Shown here: positions 20,075 to 28,696 of the stretch, one piece after another
Layout: every line of letters starts with the position of its first letter
How positions within the stretch are numbered: the stretch's first letter is position 1
Assembly (NCBI RefSeq): GCF_014639275.1
Contig: NZ_BMFW01000015.1
Span: forward strand, 28,433 to 92,432
Source: Arthrobacter liuii
GTDB taxonomy: Bacteria > Actinomycetota > Actinomycetes > Actinomycetales > Micrococcaceae
Direction of reading: 5' to 3'
Length of the DNA stretch: 64,000 nucleotides
The notes under the pieces: model-generated
Seen by the model: only the letters and a program-made list of their open reading frames with translations
What the model was told of the DNA's origin: nothing
Database searches by the model: none
Made by a program: the position numbers and the translations under genes

Positions 20075-20095
20075 TGTGTATAACTCCGTGGATAA
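20075..20095. other. Paired DnaA-like boxes
   Basis: TGTGTATAA (20075-20083) and CGTGGATAA (20087-20095) each differ from TGTGGATAA by one base. They lie in the same orientation 12 bp apart, the same period as in the larger array. Confidence 0.5.
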
Positions 20096-20203
20096 CCGCT
20101 GCATCGCGCCGACCACCAGGGCTTGTATTGCTGGGGATCCCCGGAATATGTAGCGGCATTCCCGGACCAAGCATCCGGCACTGCGCATCGGTCGCCGGAC
20201 CTC

Positions 20204-20217
20204 GTTTCACGTGAAAC
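20204..20217. other. parS: parS site
   Basis: Perfect GTTTCACGTGAAAC palindrome lying between the two DnaA-box groups (20075-20095 and 20420-20475). Confidence 0.95.
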
Positions 20218-20419
20218 GTAGTGAGAGGACCAGATTGCAGGAAATACGGTCCCACGCGGCTTAGTATCAGCCGAAAACAGGCACAGTACATGTGTCCTAC
20301 GCGTGCGTGAAGAGGACTGCAGCAGTCGCAAGGCGGAAACCTGCGCTCAGTCTATTCTTATGTGGTGGCCTACTAGCTAGAGATGCCCGTCCGCAACCAA
20401 CGATACCTGGCATTGCCGC

Positions 20420-20475
20420 TGTGGATAACTGTGTGGACAAAGTCCGGACAAGGTTGTGGATAACGTTGTGGACAA
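20420..20475. other. Tandem DnaA-box array outside oriC
   Basis: TGTGGATAA (20420-20428), TGTGGACAA (20432-20440), TGTGGATAA (20455-20463) and TGTGGACAA (20467-20475) are four perfect reverse-complement DnaA boxes in one orientation. A degenerate fifth, TCCGGACAA, sits at 20443-20451. Start-to-start spacing is 12, 11, 12 and 12 bp, about one helical turn each. This is denser than anything in oriC itself. A role in DnaA titration, reactivation or filament formation is inference. Confidence 0.85.
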
Positions 20476-21076
20476 ATCGCGGTACGGCGGTCGCTGCTTC
20501 ATCGTTCAGCTCCTCCCGTTCCGCCTATCGTGTCGAGAGCGAGTTGTGCTCGCTGGTGCAGGTCGCATCTGGCTATAGCACGCGTTGGTGTGTTTCACGG
20601 ATATGTAGCGCGAAGTTTGTGTATGTGACGACGCGGGTGGATTCGCGTCCGCGGTGCCGTCATGGAGATGAGGTCGCCGCCACCGTACGGACAGGATGAA
20701 GCAGCCAGTGGTCGGGTGTTTTTGGTCCAGCGGTCCTGTTTTTCGTGCCCGTGTTCGTGGCCGCGGCCGGTCGCCAGGGCTGCGGCCCTTGCTCCTCAAG
20801 CATACTGGGCCTAGAACGCCATCCCTGGTCCTGCGCGAATCAGCTCCTGGGTCATGGGGCTTGCGCTGGCGTAGGTTCTCGGTAATGCTGTCGCGGGTAG
20901 GCATAGTGGCAGAGAGGCACCCGAAGAGCCGCCTTGAGGGCTCCGCAGGCGAGGTGCGGCGGAGTGGCTACGCCAACAACAACAGGGACAGGCTACCCGC
21001 ATCTACAGATCCACGGCCATTCACGCGCACCTTGGTCCGCCGGTGGCATTCCACGGGGCCAGCCTGGCCAGCCGGT

Positions 21077-21090
21077 GTTTCACGTGAAAC
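21077..21090. other. parS: parS site
   Basis: Perfect GTTTCACGTGAAAC, part of the full 16-bp consensus TGTTTCACGTGAAACA at 21076-21091. Confidence 0.96.
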
Positions 21091-21881
21091 ACGCGTCGGT
21101 TGGTGGGGCACACCTTGCCACTCGCCCAACTAGCTACGATCCTTTGTCGGCGCCGTCATGAACCGCCGAGGAGTCGAGCGCTGACTACAGTCCGACAGCG
21201 TATGTGTCCCTGCGTGTTGTCTTACTGTCGCCCCGTCTACTTCCAGTCCTGCCTGGGCTTTAGGAGCGAAATGCGGCCACTTCTGGACCTGGCGGGCGGA
21301 GAGTCGTAGGCCGGTTAGCTCGTCCAACATTGGCGCAGCTATGCGCCGGGCCTAATGCAGCTCGGGCGTTCGTTCCCGTCCCCTTAAGTATCTGGGACAT
21401 CACGGTTGTCCTAGCCGTGGGCTGGGAGGTCCACCGACCGGGCCATCGCCAGGTGGTGAGGTGGCGGGCACGGCGCATTGCTGGATCGCCAATCACCGCT
21501 CACGCGCAGAGGAGTGGGCGTGCAAAGGCGTCTTGCCGAGAGACCTCTGGTCGGGACCACTGATTCTTTGCATAATGCCTAGATATGGATAGGTACCTGG
21601 GTGGAAGTGGAGCTGTTTGTCTACTTTTGTCCGAGGCCGGATTTGCATGGATTGTTGGTGGCGCGCGAATCCTGTGTCTCAGAACGTTGATCGGCGCGTG
21701 AGTTCGGGGATCGCAGGGAACCACACATCCAGTGGTATGCAAGAAGTTGTTGGATCGCATAACTCCATGTCAGCCCTGCGGCTGAGTCATCGGTGCGAAG
21801 GCCTGGCGTTCCCATGCACGAGAAATCATCAAGCCAGCCTGATGCAGGACTCAATGCTTCGCCATGCAGGCATGTGCCCGT

Positions 21882-21895
21882 GTTTCACGTGAAAC
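21882..21895. other. parS: parS site
   Basis: Perfect GTTTCACGTGAAAC, part of the full 16-bp consensus at 21881-21896. Confidence 0.96.
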
Positions 21896-22203
21896 ATGAC
21901 GCAGTCGGGTTACCCCTGCAGATCGAACACCGCTACTAACTGGAGCTACGGGGGGAGCCTGGACGGTCGGTGCGTCCCGGGGTCCCTCAAGAGAGGCGGA
22001 GCTCAGTTCCGGAAGCTCCCAGTGGAAGGCGCCGCGGGAATAATAGTTCTGCTTCTCCACAAGAGACTTGGTCCAAAAGAGATCTGGAATCCCCCTTGGG
22101 GTGACCCGAAGGCGCAGCCCACGCGGCACGACCCGCCGCAGCACCCTGCCGTTGGCAAACACTGTGGATGACACAACCGATGCGCCCCTGCGCCCCCTCG
22201 CGA

Positions 22204-22217
22204 GTTTCACGTGAAAC
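22204..22217. other. parS: parS site
   Basis: Perfect GTTTCACGTGAAAC, the last in the island and 110 bp before the trxA-side terminator. Confidence 0.95.
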
Positions 22218-22326
22218 ACATCGGTGCGGACCCGCAGCGAGCAGAAATAGGTGGCGTGGACACGGGCTGTGCCGAAATAGCATCGCGAGGTAGCAATATC
22301 CACACCTGCATCAGGACCATAAAGCA

Positions 22327-22359
22327 AAAGTGGCCAGCACCATCGGCGCTGGCCACTTT
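22327..22359. terminator. Terminator after trxA
   Basis: AAAGTGGCCAGC (22327-22338) pairs perfectly with GCTGGCCACTTT (22348-22359) around a 9-base loop. It lies 41 bp past the trxA stop on the minus strand and, by symmetry, could also block transcription leaving the island. Confidence 0.88.
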
Positions 22360-22400
22360 ACGTACTGCTCCAACCTATGGTGCCCATAGGCACCCGGAAG

Positions 22401-22733
22401 TCAGGACAAGACGTCAGAGAATTCCTTCTCAAAGAACTGCTTGGGCTTGGCACCGATGACAGTGCTCTTCACCTCGCCACCCTGGAAAAGGTAGACAGCT
22501 GGAATTGAGGTGATGCCGTATTCGGCGGCGATTGCAGGGTTGTCATCAACATTGACCTTGACGACGTTCACCTTTTCGCTGTATTCCACCGAAATCTCGT
22601 CGAGGATGGGGCCAAGCTTGCGGCAGGGTCCGCACCATTCGGCCCAAAAATCTACAATTACCGGCTTGTCGGCGGACAATACGTCCGTGCCGAAACTTGC
22701 GTCAGTCACATCTTTTGCGTTGCTCATAACCAT
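22401..22733 (-). CDS. trxA: Thioredoxin
   Basis: Thioredoxin is the general cytoplasmic dithiol reductant. The 110-residue product has the active site WAEWCGPCRKLGP and the cis-Pro region GITSIPAVYLFQGGE. ATG 22733 follows GAAGAGAAAGAT; a second ATG two codons later would give the usual 108 residues. It lies 30 bp downstream of trxB in the same direction and should be co-transcribed from the SigR-like promoter upstream of trxB. Confidence 0.97.
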   Translation of the reverse strand: MVMSNAKDVTDASFGTDVLSADKPVIVDFWAEWCGPCRKLGPILDEISVEYSEKVNVVKVNVDDNPAIAAEYGITSIPAVYLFQGGEVKSTVIGAKPKQFFEKEFSDVLS

Positions 22734-22763
22734 ATCTTTCTCTTCGGATAACAGTGGCGCAGA

Positions 22764-23720
22764 TTAGGCCGGGAGGTCTGCCAAATAGTGTTCGACGTCG
22801 ATTGCCGCCACACAGCCGGAACCCGACGCGGTGATGGCTTGACGGTAGGTGGGGTCTACAACGTCGCCTGCAGCGAAGACTCCTGGAAGGCTTGTCTTGG
22901 AGCTGCGCCCCTGTACCGCAATGGTTCCTTCCGGCGTCAACTCAAGAATGTTTTTGACCAGGTCTGTCCGGGGGTCATTGCCGATGGCAATGAAGACGCC
23001 AGTGACAGTAAGCTCTGTCAAAGATTCATCCACTAGGTTCTTCAGCCGGAGGCCGATGACCTTGTCGGTCCCCAGGACGTCGTCCACGGTGCTGTTCCAC
23101 GTAAAGTTGATCTTCTCGTGGGCCAGAGCGCGGTCTGCCATGATTTTGGAAGCCTTCAGCGAATCACGGCGGTGAACAACTGTTACTGACTTCGCGAACT
23201 TGGTGAGGAACAGGGCTTCTTCCATCGCGGAGTCGCCACCGCCAATGACGGCGATGTCCTGGTCTTTGAAAAAGAAACCGTCACAGGTTGCGCACCAACT
23301 CACGCCGTGTCCGGACAGACGCTTTTCGTTGGGCAAGCCCAGTTCCCTGTAGGCCGAGCCAGTGGAAAGGATGATGGCCTTCGCCTTGAAGGTCTCCCCC
23401 GTGGCGATGGTGACCGTCTTGACGGGCCCCTCCAGCTCCAATGCTGTGACGTCCTCAAACTGGATCTCGGTTCCGAAGCGAGCCGCCTGCTTCTCGAAGT
23501 TCTCCATGAGGTCCGGTCCCATGATGCCTTCGGGGAATCCCGGATAATTTTCGACATCCGTGGTGTTCATCAGTTCACCGCCGGCAGTCACGGACCCTGC
23601 CAGCAACAAAGGTTTGAGGTTTGCCCGGGCGGTGTAAACGGCTGCCGTATAGCCTGCCGGGCCTGAGCCCACAATGATGACGTCGCGAACGTCCGACGTC
23701 GTCTTTTCTTCGATGGTCAC
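22764..23720 (-). CDS. trxB: Thioredoxin reductase
   Basis: This FAD/NADPH enzyme reduces thioredoxin. From GTG 23720 the product has 318 residues: N-terminal FAD motif [19 protein letters not shown], redox-active disulfide [15 protein letters not shown] motif [17 protein letters not shown] with HRRD downstream, and C-terminal [24 protein letters not shown]. The frame is open further upstream, but that extension crosses the promoter; AGAGG lies 11 bases upstream of the chosen GTG. trxA follows after 30 bp. Confidence 0.96.
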   Translation of the reverse strand: MTIEEKTTSDVRDVIIVGSGPAGYTAAVYTARANLKPLLLAGSVTAGGELMNTTDVENYPGFPEGIMGPDLMENFEKQAARFGTEIQFEDVTALELEGPVKTVTIATGETFKAKAIILSTGSAYRELGLPNEKRLSGHGVSWCATCDGFFFKDQDIAVIGGGDSAMEEALFLTKFAKSVTVVHRRDSLKASKIMADRALAHEKINFTWNSTVDDVLGTDKVIGLRLKNLVDESLTELTVTGVFIAIGNDPRTDLVKNILELTPEGTIAVQGRSSKTSLPGVFAAGDVVDPTYRQAITASGSGCVAAIDVEHYLADLPA

Positions 23721-23780
23721 TGAACCGTGAACCTCTTCCTTGTTCGACTCGCCTCCTTGTGGAGACCGGCCACATGGCAC

Positions 23781-23806
23781 AACTGTGTCCGTGTGCTGAA
23801 TATTCC
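23781..23806 (-). promoter_or_regulatory. SigR/SigH-type promoter of trxBA
   Basis: On the minus strand GGAAT (23806-23802) and GTT (23783-23781) are separated by exactly 18 bases, matching the GGAAT-N18-GTT consensus of the actinobacterial disulfide-stress sigma factors SigR (Streptomyces) and SigH (Mycobacterium). It lies about 60 bp upstream of the trxB GTG. trxBA is a classical target of these factors. Confidence 0.75.
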
Positions 23807-23997
23807 AGCGCCCGGACATGCCGAACCGCCAGGAAAAGACGGAGGACCAGCCGTCGCGGGGCGCTCTTCCCAGAGTACATTCCCGGGGGCGGACGCTAGG
23901 ATTTCGGCACTAATGTCCGCAGCACCCAAAGCGGCCTGGAGGAACTCTGCTACTACTCCACCCTGCTACTACTTGGCCCTGCTACGACCGGACCCTG

Positions 23998-25629
23998 CTA
24001 CTGGACCTTGATTTCAGCAAGTCGGAGACCGTAGCTGTACCGGGTCTTGGGAGCCGCCAGCTTGGGGAGCGAATTGATCGAGACAATCACGTACTGTGCC
24101 TGCACGGGCTCCGGGAGCGGCATGTTCAGGTCCGCGGAAGTGAAGCCGTTGGTTCCCACTGCCTTGGCGCCGTCGATGGAAGGCCGGTCATTCGTGTAAA
24201 CGGTGATGTTGCCGCCCGATCCGCCAAGCTGGGAAAGCGTGATGGAAGAAATGGTTGCTGGGCTCTTCAGCTTCACCACGAGCGGAACACCCTGCGGGGC
24301 CAGGCCACCCCAGTTTTCCGAGGCGAATTCCATGTCAGACCAGTAGCTGGCGGCGTTCCCGTCATATGCCTTGACCAAGTCGCCATCGAAGGTGGCGGCA
24401 AAGTCGAAATTCCCCTGCCGGCTGATACTTTCAATAGCCGGAGGCACCGCGGGCGGCGCCGGAGGAGCTGCTTTCGTTGCCGGCGCTGAGGCCTGGGGCG
24501 GACTGGTGGTTACCGGCGCTGCCGTCGGTTTGGCCTGCGGTGCGGGCGTAAACAGGCTTCCCAGGTTCGTAACGGCAAAGATCAGGCCTGCGATGAGAAC
24601 TACTGCCAGTAGACCGCCCACCAACCAGCGCATGGACCGGGGCTGTCCCTCGGACTCATCACGGTCATCGTCATAGTCGTCACGATCAGCGAAGGACACA
24701 CCGGCGGCAGCGGGTGCAGCCGCACGGGCGAAGAGGGCTGCCTTGCTCTTGACCGGACGAGTCTCCTGCTGGGCGGAGTCAGCGTCCTCGTAGTGGCCCT
24801 GCTCCCCAGACTGCGCATAGTCATCATCGGACCACCGGGAAACCTTCGGCTTGGTGTCCTCCACCGGCGACTGGGCTTTTGACTGCATGCTGCTTGAAGA
24901 AGTTGTATTGTTCGGACCGGTGTCCGCCTCTGTCGAGCCAGCGCGGCCGGACTTGAACGGCGCGCTATTGGCCACAGGCTGCGCGGCGGTGGCATCAGGA
25001 TCGATCCGGGATGCACCTGACGGGGCCTTGGAGGCGGCGGCAGCACTTGCGGCGCCCGCAGCGGCTCCAGCACCCGCAGCAGCCGGACCCGTGCGGCCCG
25101 TTGAAGCGGGCTGCTGGTCAGCGGGACGAACAGAAGGCCTGGGAGGTACCGCTGGAGCTGATCGGTAAGGATCAATCTGGCTGGGGTTTGAGCCGCCGTA
25201 ATTGATGTACCCGGCCTCGACGTGGTCTTCCTCGTCGTAGGGCTCGGGCTCGTGGGACCGCGGCTGGCCAAAGATTTCACTGCCGAGCGTATCCGTGAAG
25301 AACGGTTCCACGTACGGCGGGCTGGGCGCCACCACCAGGTCCAGCAGATCGGCGGCGGAAGTGTGGTTGGTGATGAGGTAGGTGGCATCTTCTGTGACAC
25401 CGAGGTCCAGGACCTGCACGGTGCCAGGGCGTTCGCCAGTGGCAACTTCGCGGGCGCTCTGCGCAACCTGTTCGGTGTTCTCCGGTCCGGCAACCAGGAT
25501 GCTGACCGGGCGGTTGAGGACCTGGTCCACACCGTCCAGCACCAGATCGCGGTCGTGCGAGGCCAACACTGTGGCGGTGACCTTGTAGCGGCCGCCAAGT
25601 ACTGAACCGACATCGATCGGGTTGGACAC
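23998..25629 (-). CDS. One-TM protein: degenerate kinase N-lobe, TM, discoidin-like ectodomain (MurJ partner)
   Basis: The 543-residue product begins with a kinase-N-lobe-like segment (about 1-100, GGRYKVTATVLASHDRDLVLDG...VLNRPVSILV). This lacks the VAIK lysine, and no HRD or DFG C-lobe follows. A ~230-residue Pro/Ala/Gly/Ser/Asp disordered linker follows, then one transmembrane helix (about 335-357, WLVGGLLAVVLIAGLIFAV). The extracellular C-terminal beta domain (about 400-543) resembles discoidin/F5-8C carbohydrate-binding folds. In mycobacteria MurJ/MviN is fused to a pseudokinase and a similar ectodomain; here the partner is a separate gene 165 bp downstream of murJ. AGGAGG lies 5 bases before GTG 25629. 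Role in regulating MurJ is inferred. Confidence 0.75.
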   Translation of the reverse strand: MSNPIDVGSVLGGRYKVTATVLASHDRDLVLDGVDQVLNRPVSILVAGPENTEQVAQSAREVATGERPGTVQVLDLGVTEDATYLITNHTSAADLLDLVVAPSPPYVEPFFTDTLGSEIFGQPRSHEPEPYDEEDHVEAGYINYGGSNPSQIDPYRSAPAVPPRPSVRPADQQPASTGRTGPAAAGAGAAAGAASAAAASKAPSGASRIDPDATAAQPVANSAPFKSGRAGSTEADTGPNNTTSSSSMQSKAQSPVEDTKPKVSRWSDDDYAQSGEQGHYEDADSAQQETRPVKSKAALFARAAAPAAAGVSFADRDDYDDDRDESEGQPRSMRWLVGGLLAVVLIAGLIFAVTNLGSLFTPAPQAKPTAAPVTTSPPQASAPATKAAPPAPPAVPPAIESISRQGNFDFAATFDGDLVKAYDGNAASYWSDMEFASENWGGLAPQGVPLVVKLKSPATISSITLSQLGGSGGNITVYTNDRPSIDGAKAVGTNGFTSADLNMPLPEPVQAQYVIVSINSLPKLAAPKTRYSYGLRLAEIKVQ

Positions 25630-25794
25630 GTGTTCCTCCTAGACTGTCCGGGATTGCCGGCCTCGATGACGCAACCGCCGTTCAGGTACCGCGCACGGCG
25701 GGAACCTTGAATGCAACTACCCCTGTACCTGTTCGATCCTAGCCGATCCGCCCCGGGCGGCCGTGGAGAAGACGGCCGCCAAAGTACACCGGAG

Positions 25795-27936
25795 TCACTT
25801 TCTACGCCTGCGCCGCGTCTTGAAATACGGGTTCTCTCCGGCTTTCCCTTGGTAGGTCCGGCGGCCCGGCAGCGGAATTTGTTCGCTGAGCAGGCCGCCG
25901 CGGGCAGTGCCGGGCTGGTCCTCACCCGGCAGGTATGCGCCTTCGGCACCCTGGCCCGTGCCGCCGTCGTACGTGTCCTCACGGCGCGCCCCGCCCTCGG
26001 GATCCGGACCCGCACGGAAGGAGACGGCGTCGAATTCCCCGGATATCCGGGGAATCAGGCCCGTGTCCACCGACGTGGTGGCCCGCTCCGGGCGGTGCCC
26101 GGAGGATCCGTCAACGGAAGAGGACGACGGCGTGTCCCCGGCTTCCTGAGCAGGGGCCTGGCTGCCGCGGCCAAACCTGCCCAGCAGGGGCCTAAGCATG
26201 TCGCTGAGCTCGGAAACCCGGAACAGCCTGAGCAGCAGGAAGTAGACGGCCAACATGACGGGCCCCACGATGACCAGCGTCACCAGCGCCTGAAGGCGTC
26301 CGCTCCACGCGAAACCGTCCGGGGTGTAGCTGCCCATGAGCCACAGGGCGGCCGCGCCGGTGATCGCCGAGCCCAAGGCTGCGTACCCCATCCGGATGTA
26401 GGAATTGGCGATCCGCGCACCGTCCAGGTGGCCCAGCATGCGCCGCAGGAAGAACGCGCTGATGACCACCGAAAGGATGTTGCCCACCATGTAGAGCACG
26501 GCGATGGCGTAGATGATGCGGCCCACCGGGAGGTACTGGATGGCGAATGCACCGGCCACGTACACCACGGCCAGCAGCAGCTGCACATAGAACGGGGTGC
26601 GCGCGTCCTCGTTGGCGTAGAACACGCGGGACATCATGAAGTTGGCGCTCATGAACGGGGTGCTGAGGGCCAGGATGGTGAGCGTCTGGGCCAGCATGAC
26701 GCCGTCCTGGCGCAGGCCGCCGGAGAAGAACATCCCCAGCGGACCGGCCAGGGCAAACAGCGCCAGGGCACCAAACACGGTAGCCACGGCCATGGTCCGC
26801 AGCCCGTGCGACAGGGCGTCCCGCAGCTCAGCGCGGTTGCCGTCCTGCGATGCCCGGGTCATGCGGTTGAACAGCACCGTGGCCAGGGACAGCGCGATGA
26901 TGGAGTGCGGGAGCAGGTACAGCTGGCTGGCAACCTCGAGGACGGCGTTACCGGGAAGGGTGGATGCGGAGGGGTCGCCCGCCTGCTGCAACCGGATGCG
27001 TTCCGCGCCGGGAATGGTGGCGATGCGCATGACGTACAGGAAGGCCAGCTGCCCGACGGCGGCAGTCAGGAGCGTCCATACGCTCAGCCTGGCAGCGTGG
27101 CCGAGTCCCACGCCCCGCCAGCCGAACCGCGGACGGAGGCCGAGCTTCAGCCGGACGACCGGCACCAGCAGGATGGCTGTCTGGGACAGCACGCCGATGG
27201 TGGAGAAACCGGCCACCAGCAGCGTCTGCGTGGCGCCCCAGTTGTCCAGGGTGTGGGGGCTGAACTCGTTGGTGTCGAAGATCCAGATGAACATGCCCAG
27301 GCCGGCGATGGCCACCACGTTGTTAAGGATGGGTGCCCACATGGCGGGACCGAAGGCGCCGTTGGCATTCAGGACCTGGGTGAGCAGGGCGTAGAGGCCG
27401 TAGAAGAAGATCTGCGGCAGGCACCAGAACGCGAACGTGACCGCCAGGGCCTTCTGCTGCGGCGAATAGCCCTGGGTGGTCAGCTCGATCACGCCCGGTG
27501 CCGCCAGGGTAACCAGCGCCGTCAAGCCGAACAGGAGCAGGACTGCCAGCGTCAGCAGCCGGCTGATGTAGTCCGCTCCCCTGTCCGGGGCCTTGCTGGC
27601 CTTGATGATCTGCGGGACCAGCACGGCATTGAACACGCCGCCGGCCACCAGGAGGAAGATCAGGTTGGGTAGGTTGTTGGCGTTAATGAATGTGTCATTG
27701 ACCGTTGAGCCCAGGCCCAGGGCTGTGCCGAGCATCCAGGTCTTGCCGAAGCCCAGGAAACGCGAAACGAGCGTCCCGGCGGCCATGATGGCGCTGGAAC
27801 GGGTCTCGCTGACGCCGGCAGCTGCGGGCTCGGCAACGTCCGGGGCCGCCGGCTCCGGGGGCACGCCATCGGGTGCCGCGTCATCGGGCCGGGCGGACCG
27901 GTCGGAAGGAAAGTTGGTAGCTGACATCGACTTCAT
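25795..27936 (-). CDS. murJ: Lipid II flippase MurJ (MviN)
   Basis: MurJ flips lipid II across the membrane for peptidoglycan synthesis. The 713-residue product has an Ala/Pro-rich N-terminal tail (about 45 residues). About 14 membrane segments of the MOP superfamily follow, with family sequence GTLVSRFLGFGKTWMLGTALG and NLIFLLVAGGVFNAVLVPQI. A ~130-residue hydrophilic C-terminal tail ends FKTRRRRRK. It is longer than typical MurJ (~510-550) because of these tails and, unlike the mycobacterial protein, has no fused pseudokinase. ATG 27936 and ATG 27927 are both possible starts. It begins 51 bp after the NUDIX gene. Confidence 0.95.
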   Translation of the reverse strand: MKSMSATNFPSDRSARPDDAAPDGVPPEPAAPDVAEPAAAGVSETRSSAIMAAGTLVSRFLGFGKTWMLGTALGLGSTVNDTFINANNLPNLIFLLVAGGVFNAVLVPQIIKASKAPDRGADYISRLLTLAVLLLFGLTALVTLAAPGVIELTTQGYSPQQKALAVTFAFWCLPQIFFYGLYALLTQVLNANGAFGPAMWAPILNNVVAIAGLGMFIWIFDTNEFSPHTLDNWGATQTLLVAGFSTIGVLSQTAILLVPVVRLKLGLRPRFGWRGVGLGHAARLSVWTLLTAAVGQLAFLYVMRIATIPGAERIRLQQAGDPSASTLPGNAVLEVASQLYLLPHSIIALSLATVLFNRMTRASQDGNRAELRDALSHGLRTMAVATVFGALALFALAGPLGMFFSGGLRQDGVMLAQTLTILALSTPFMSANFMMSRVFYANEDARTPFYVQLLLAVVYVAGAFAIQYLPVGRIIYAIAVLYMVGNILSVVISAFFLRRMLGHLDGARIANSYIRMGYAALGSAITGAAALWLMGSYTPDGFAWSGRLQALVTLVIVGPVMLAVYFLLLRLFRVSELSDMLRPLLGRFGRGSQAPAQEAGDTPSSSSVDGSSGHRPERATTSVDTGLIPRISGEFDAVSFRAGPDPEGGARREDTYDGGTGQGAEGAYLPGEDQPGTARGGLLSEQIPLPGRRTYQGKAGENPYFKTRRRRRK

Positions 27937-27987
27937 CGTCTCACCCGCGGGCTCTTAACACCGCAATGGCGACGGCGGCGTCCGGGG

Positions 27988-28536
27988 TTAGAGATGCCCA
28001 GGCAGGACCTCGCGGGCGAGGTCGGCGATGCGGCGTTCGTTGGGGAAGGACAGCTTCCGGGCCAGCTCCTGGATGGGCACCCAGGCCACATCAACGGCTT
28101 CCTGGTCGGGATCGTTCTCGATGGTGAGCTCGCCGCCCGTGGCGCGCAGGAGGTAATGGTGCACGGTCTTGTGGACCCGGTGGCCGCTGACAGTGAACCA
28201 GTAATCGATGCTGCCCAGCGGTGCCAGGATGATGCCCTCGATGCCGGTTTCCTCGGCAATTTCCCGGACCGCTGCCTCTTCGTTGTTTTCCTTGCCTTCC
28301 GGATGGCCCTTGGGCAGGCACCATTCGAGGCGTCCGCCCCGGTTAAGGCGGGCGATAATCGCAACCCTCAATTCGGCGTCGGACGTGTCCACCACAACGC
28401 CGCCCGCCGAAACTTCCTCAACCGTGGGCAGCGACGCCGGTGCCGACTGCTGGGCAGGGGCAACGTGCGCTCCGATTGCCGACGGCAATGGAGCGTTTGT
28501 CCTCCTGCCTGGAGCGCTCGGTACTGGATGGGCCAT
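27988..28536 (-). CDS. NUDIX hydrolase
   Basis: NUDIX enzymes hydrolyse nucleoside diphosphates linked to another moiety. The product shows SAGGVVVDT, LEWCLPKGHPEGKEN, and a NUDIX box GKENNEEAAVREIAEETGI, so the metal-binding Glu residues are present. I chose ATG 28536 (182 aa), preceded by a weak GAGTGGA; the frame stays open to 28611 (207 aa). The gene is immediately upstream of murJ and divergent from the CCA-adding enzyme, an arrangement also found in mycobacteria. The substrate is not evident. Confidence 0.9.
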   Translation of the reverse strand: MAHPVPSAPGRRTNAPLPSAIGAHVAPAQQSAPASLPTVEEVSAGGVVVDTSDAELRVAIIARLNRGGRLEWCLPKGHPEGKENNEEAAVREIAEETGIEGIILAPLGSIDYWFTVSGHRVHKTVHHYLLRATGGELTIENDPDQEAVDVAWVPIQELARKLSFPNERRIADLAREVLPGHL

Positions 28537-28696
28537 GGAGTCCACTCTAACGACTGTTGCCCTCCCGTGATGACCGGAACATGACACCAACATGGACGGG
28601 ATATGACGCACTTTCCGGCGCGGAACGTCAATCAGCGCGGATCGTGACGCTTTTTTGGACTGCCACGGCGCTGGTTTCTGCCAAGCTTAAGGAACT

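Larger units (their letters stand above)
17941..22326. other. Gene-free parS/DnaA-box island
   Basis: This 4.4-kb stretch between the parB and trxA terminators contains no open frame that I recognise. The longest frames are unlike any family, lack consistent codon bias, and several simply run through parS sites. Base composition is visibly lower in GC than the flanking genes; two lines I counted gave 53% (18001-18060) and 48% (21541-21600). It contains seven perfect parS palindromes, a tandem DnaA-box array (20420-20475), a weaker pair (20075-20095) and lone DnaA-like boxes at 18082-18090 (CGTGGATAA), 22163-22171 (TGTGGATGA) and 22296-22304. No tRNA, IS or CRISPR is seen. Confidence 0.8.

Noticed and set aside
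20590..20605. Possible ninth parS (TGTTTCACGGATAT)
   Set aside because: Only the left half matches; the palindrome is broken.
18386..22327. Other 60-170-residue frames in the island
   Set aside because: All are short, unlike any family, overlap each other on both strands, and fit random open frames in non-coding DNA.
25711..27672. 653-residue frame antisense to murJ
   Set aside because: It is a shadow in a GC-rich gene, His/Gly/Gln-biased, and opposite the certain murJ.
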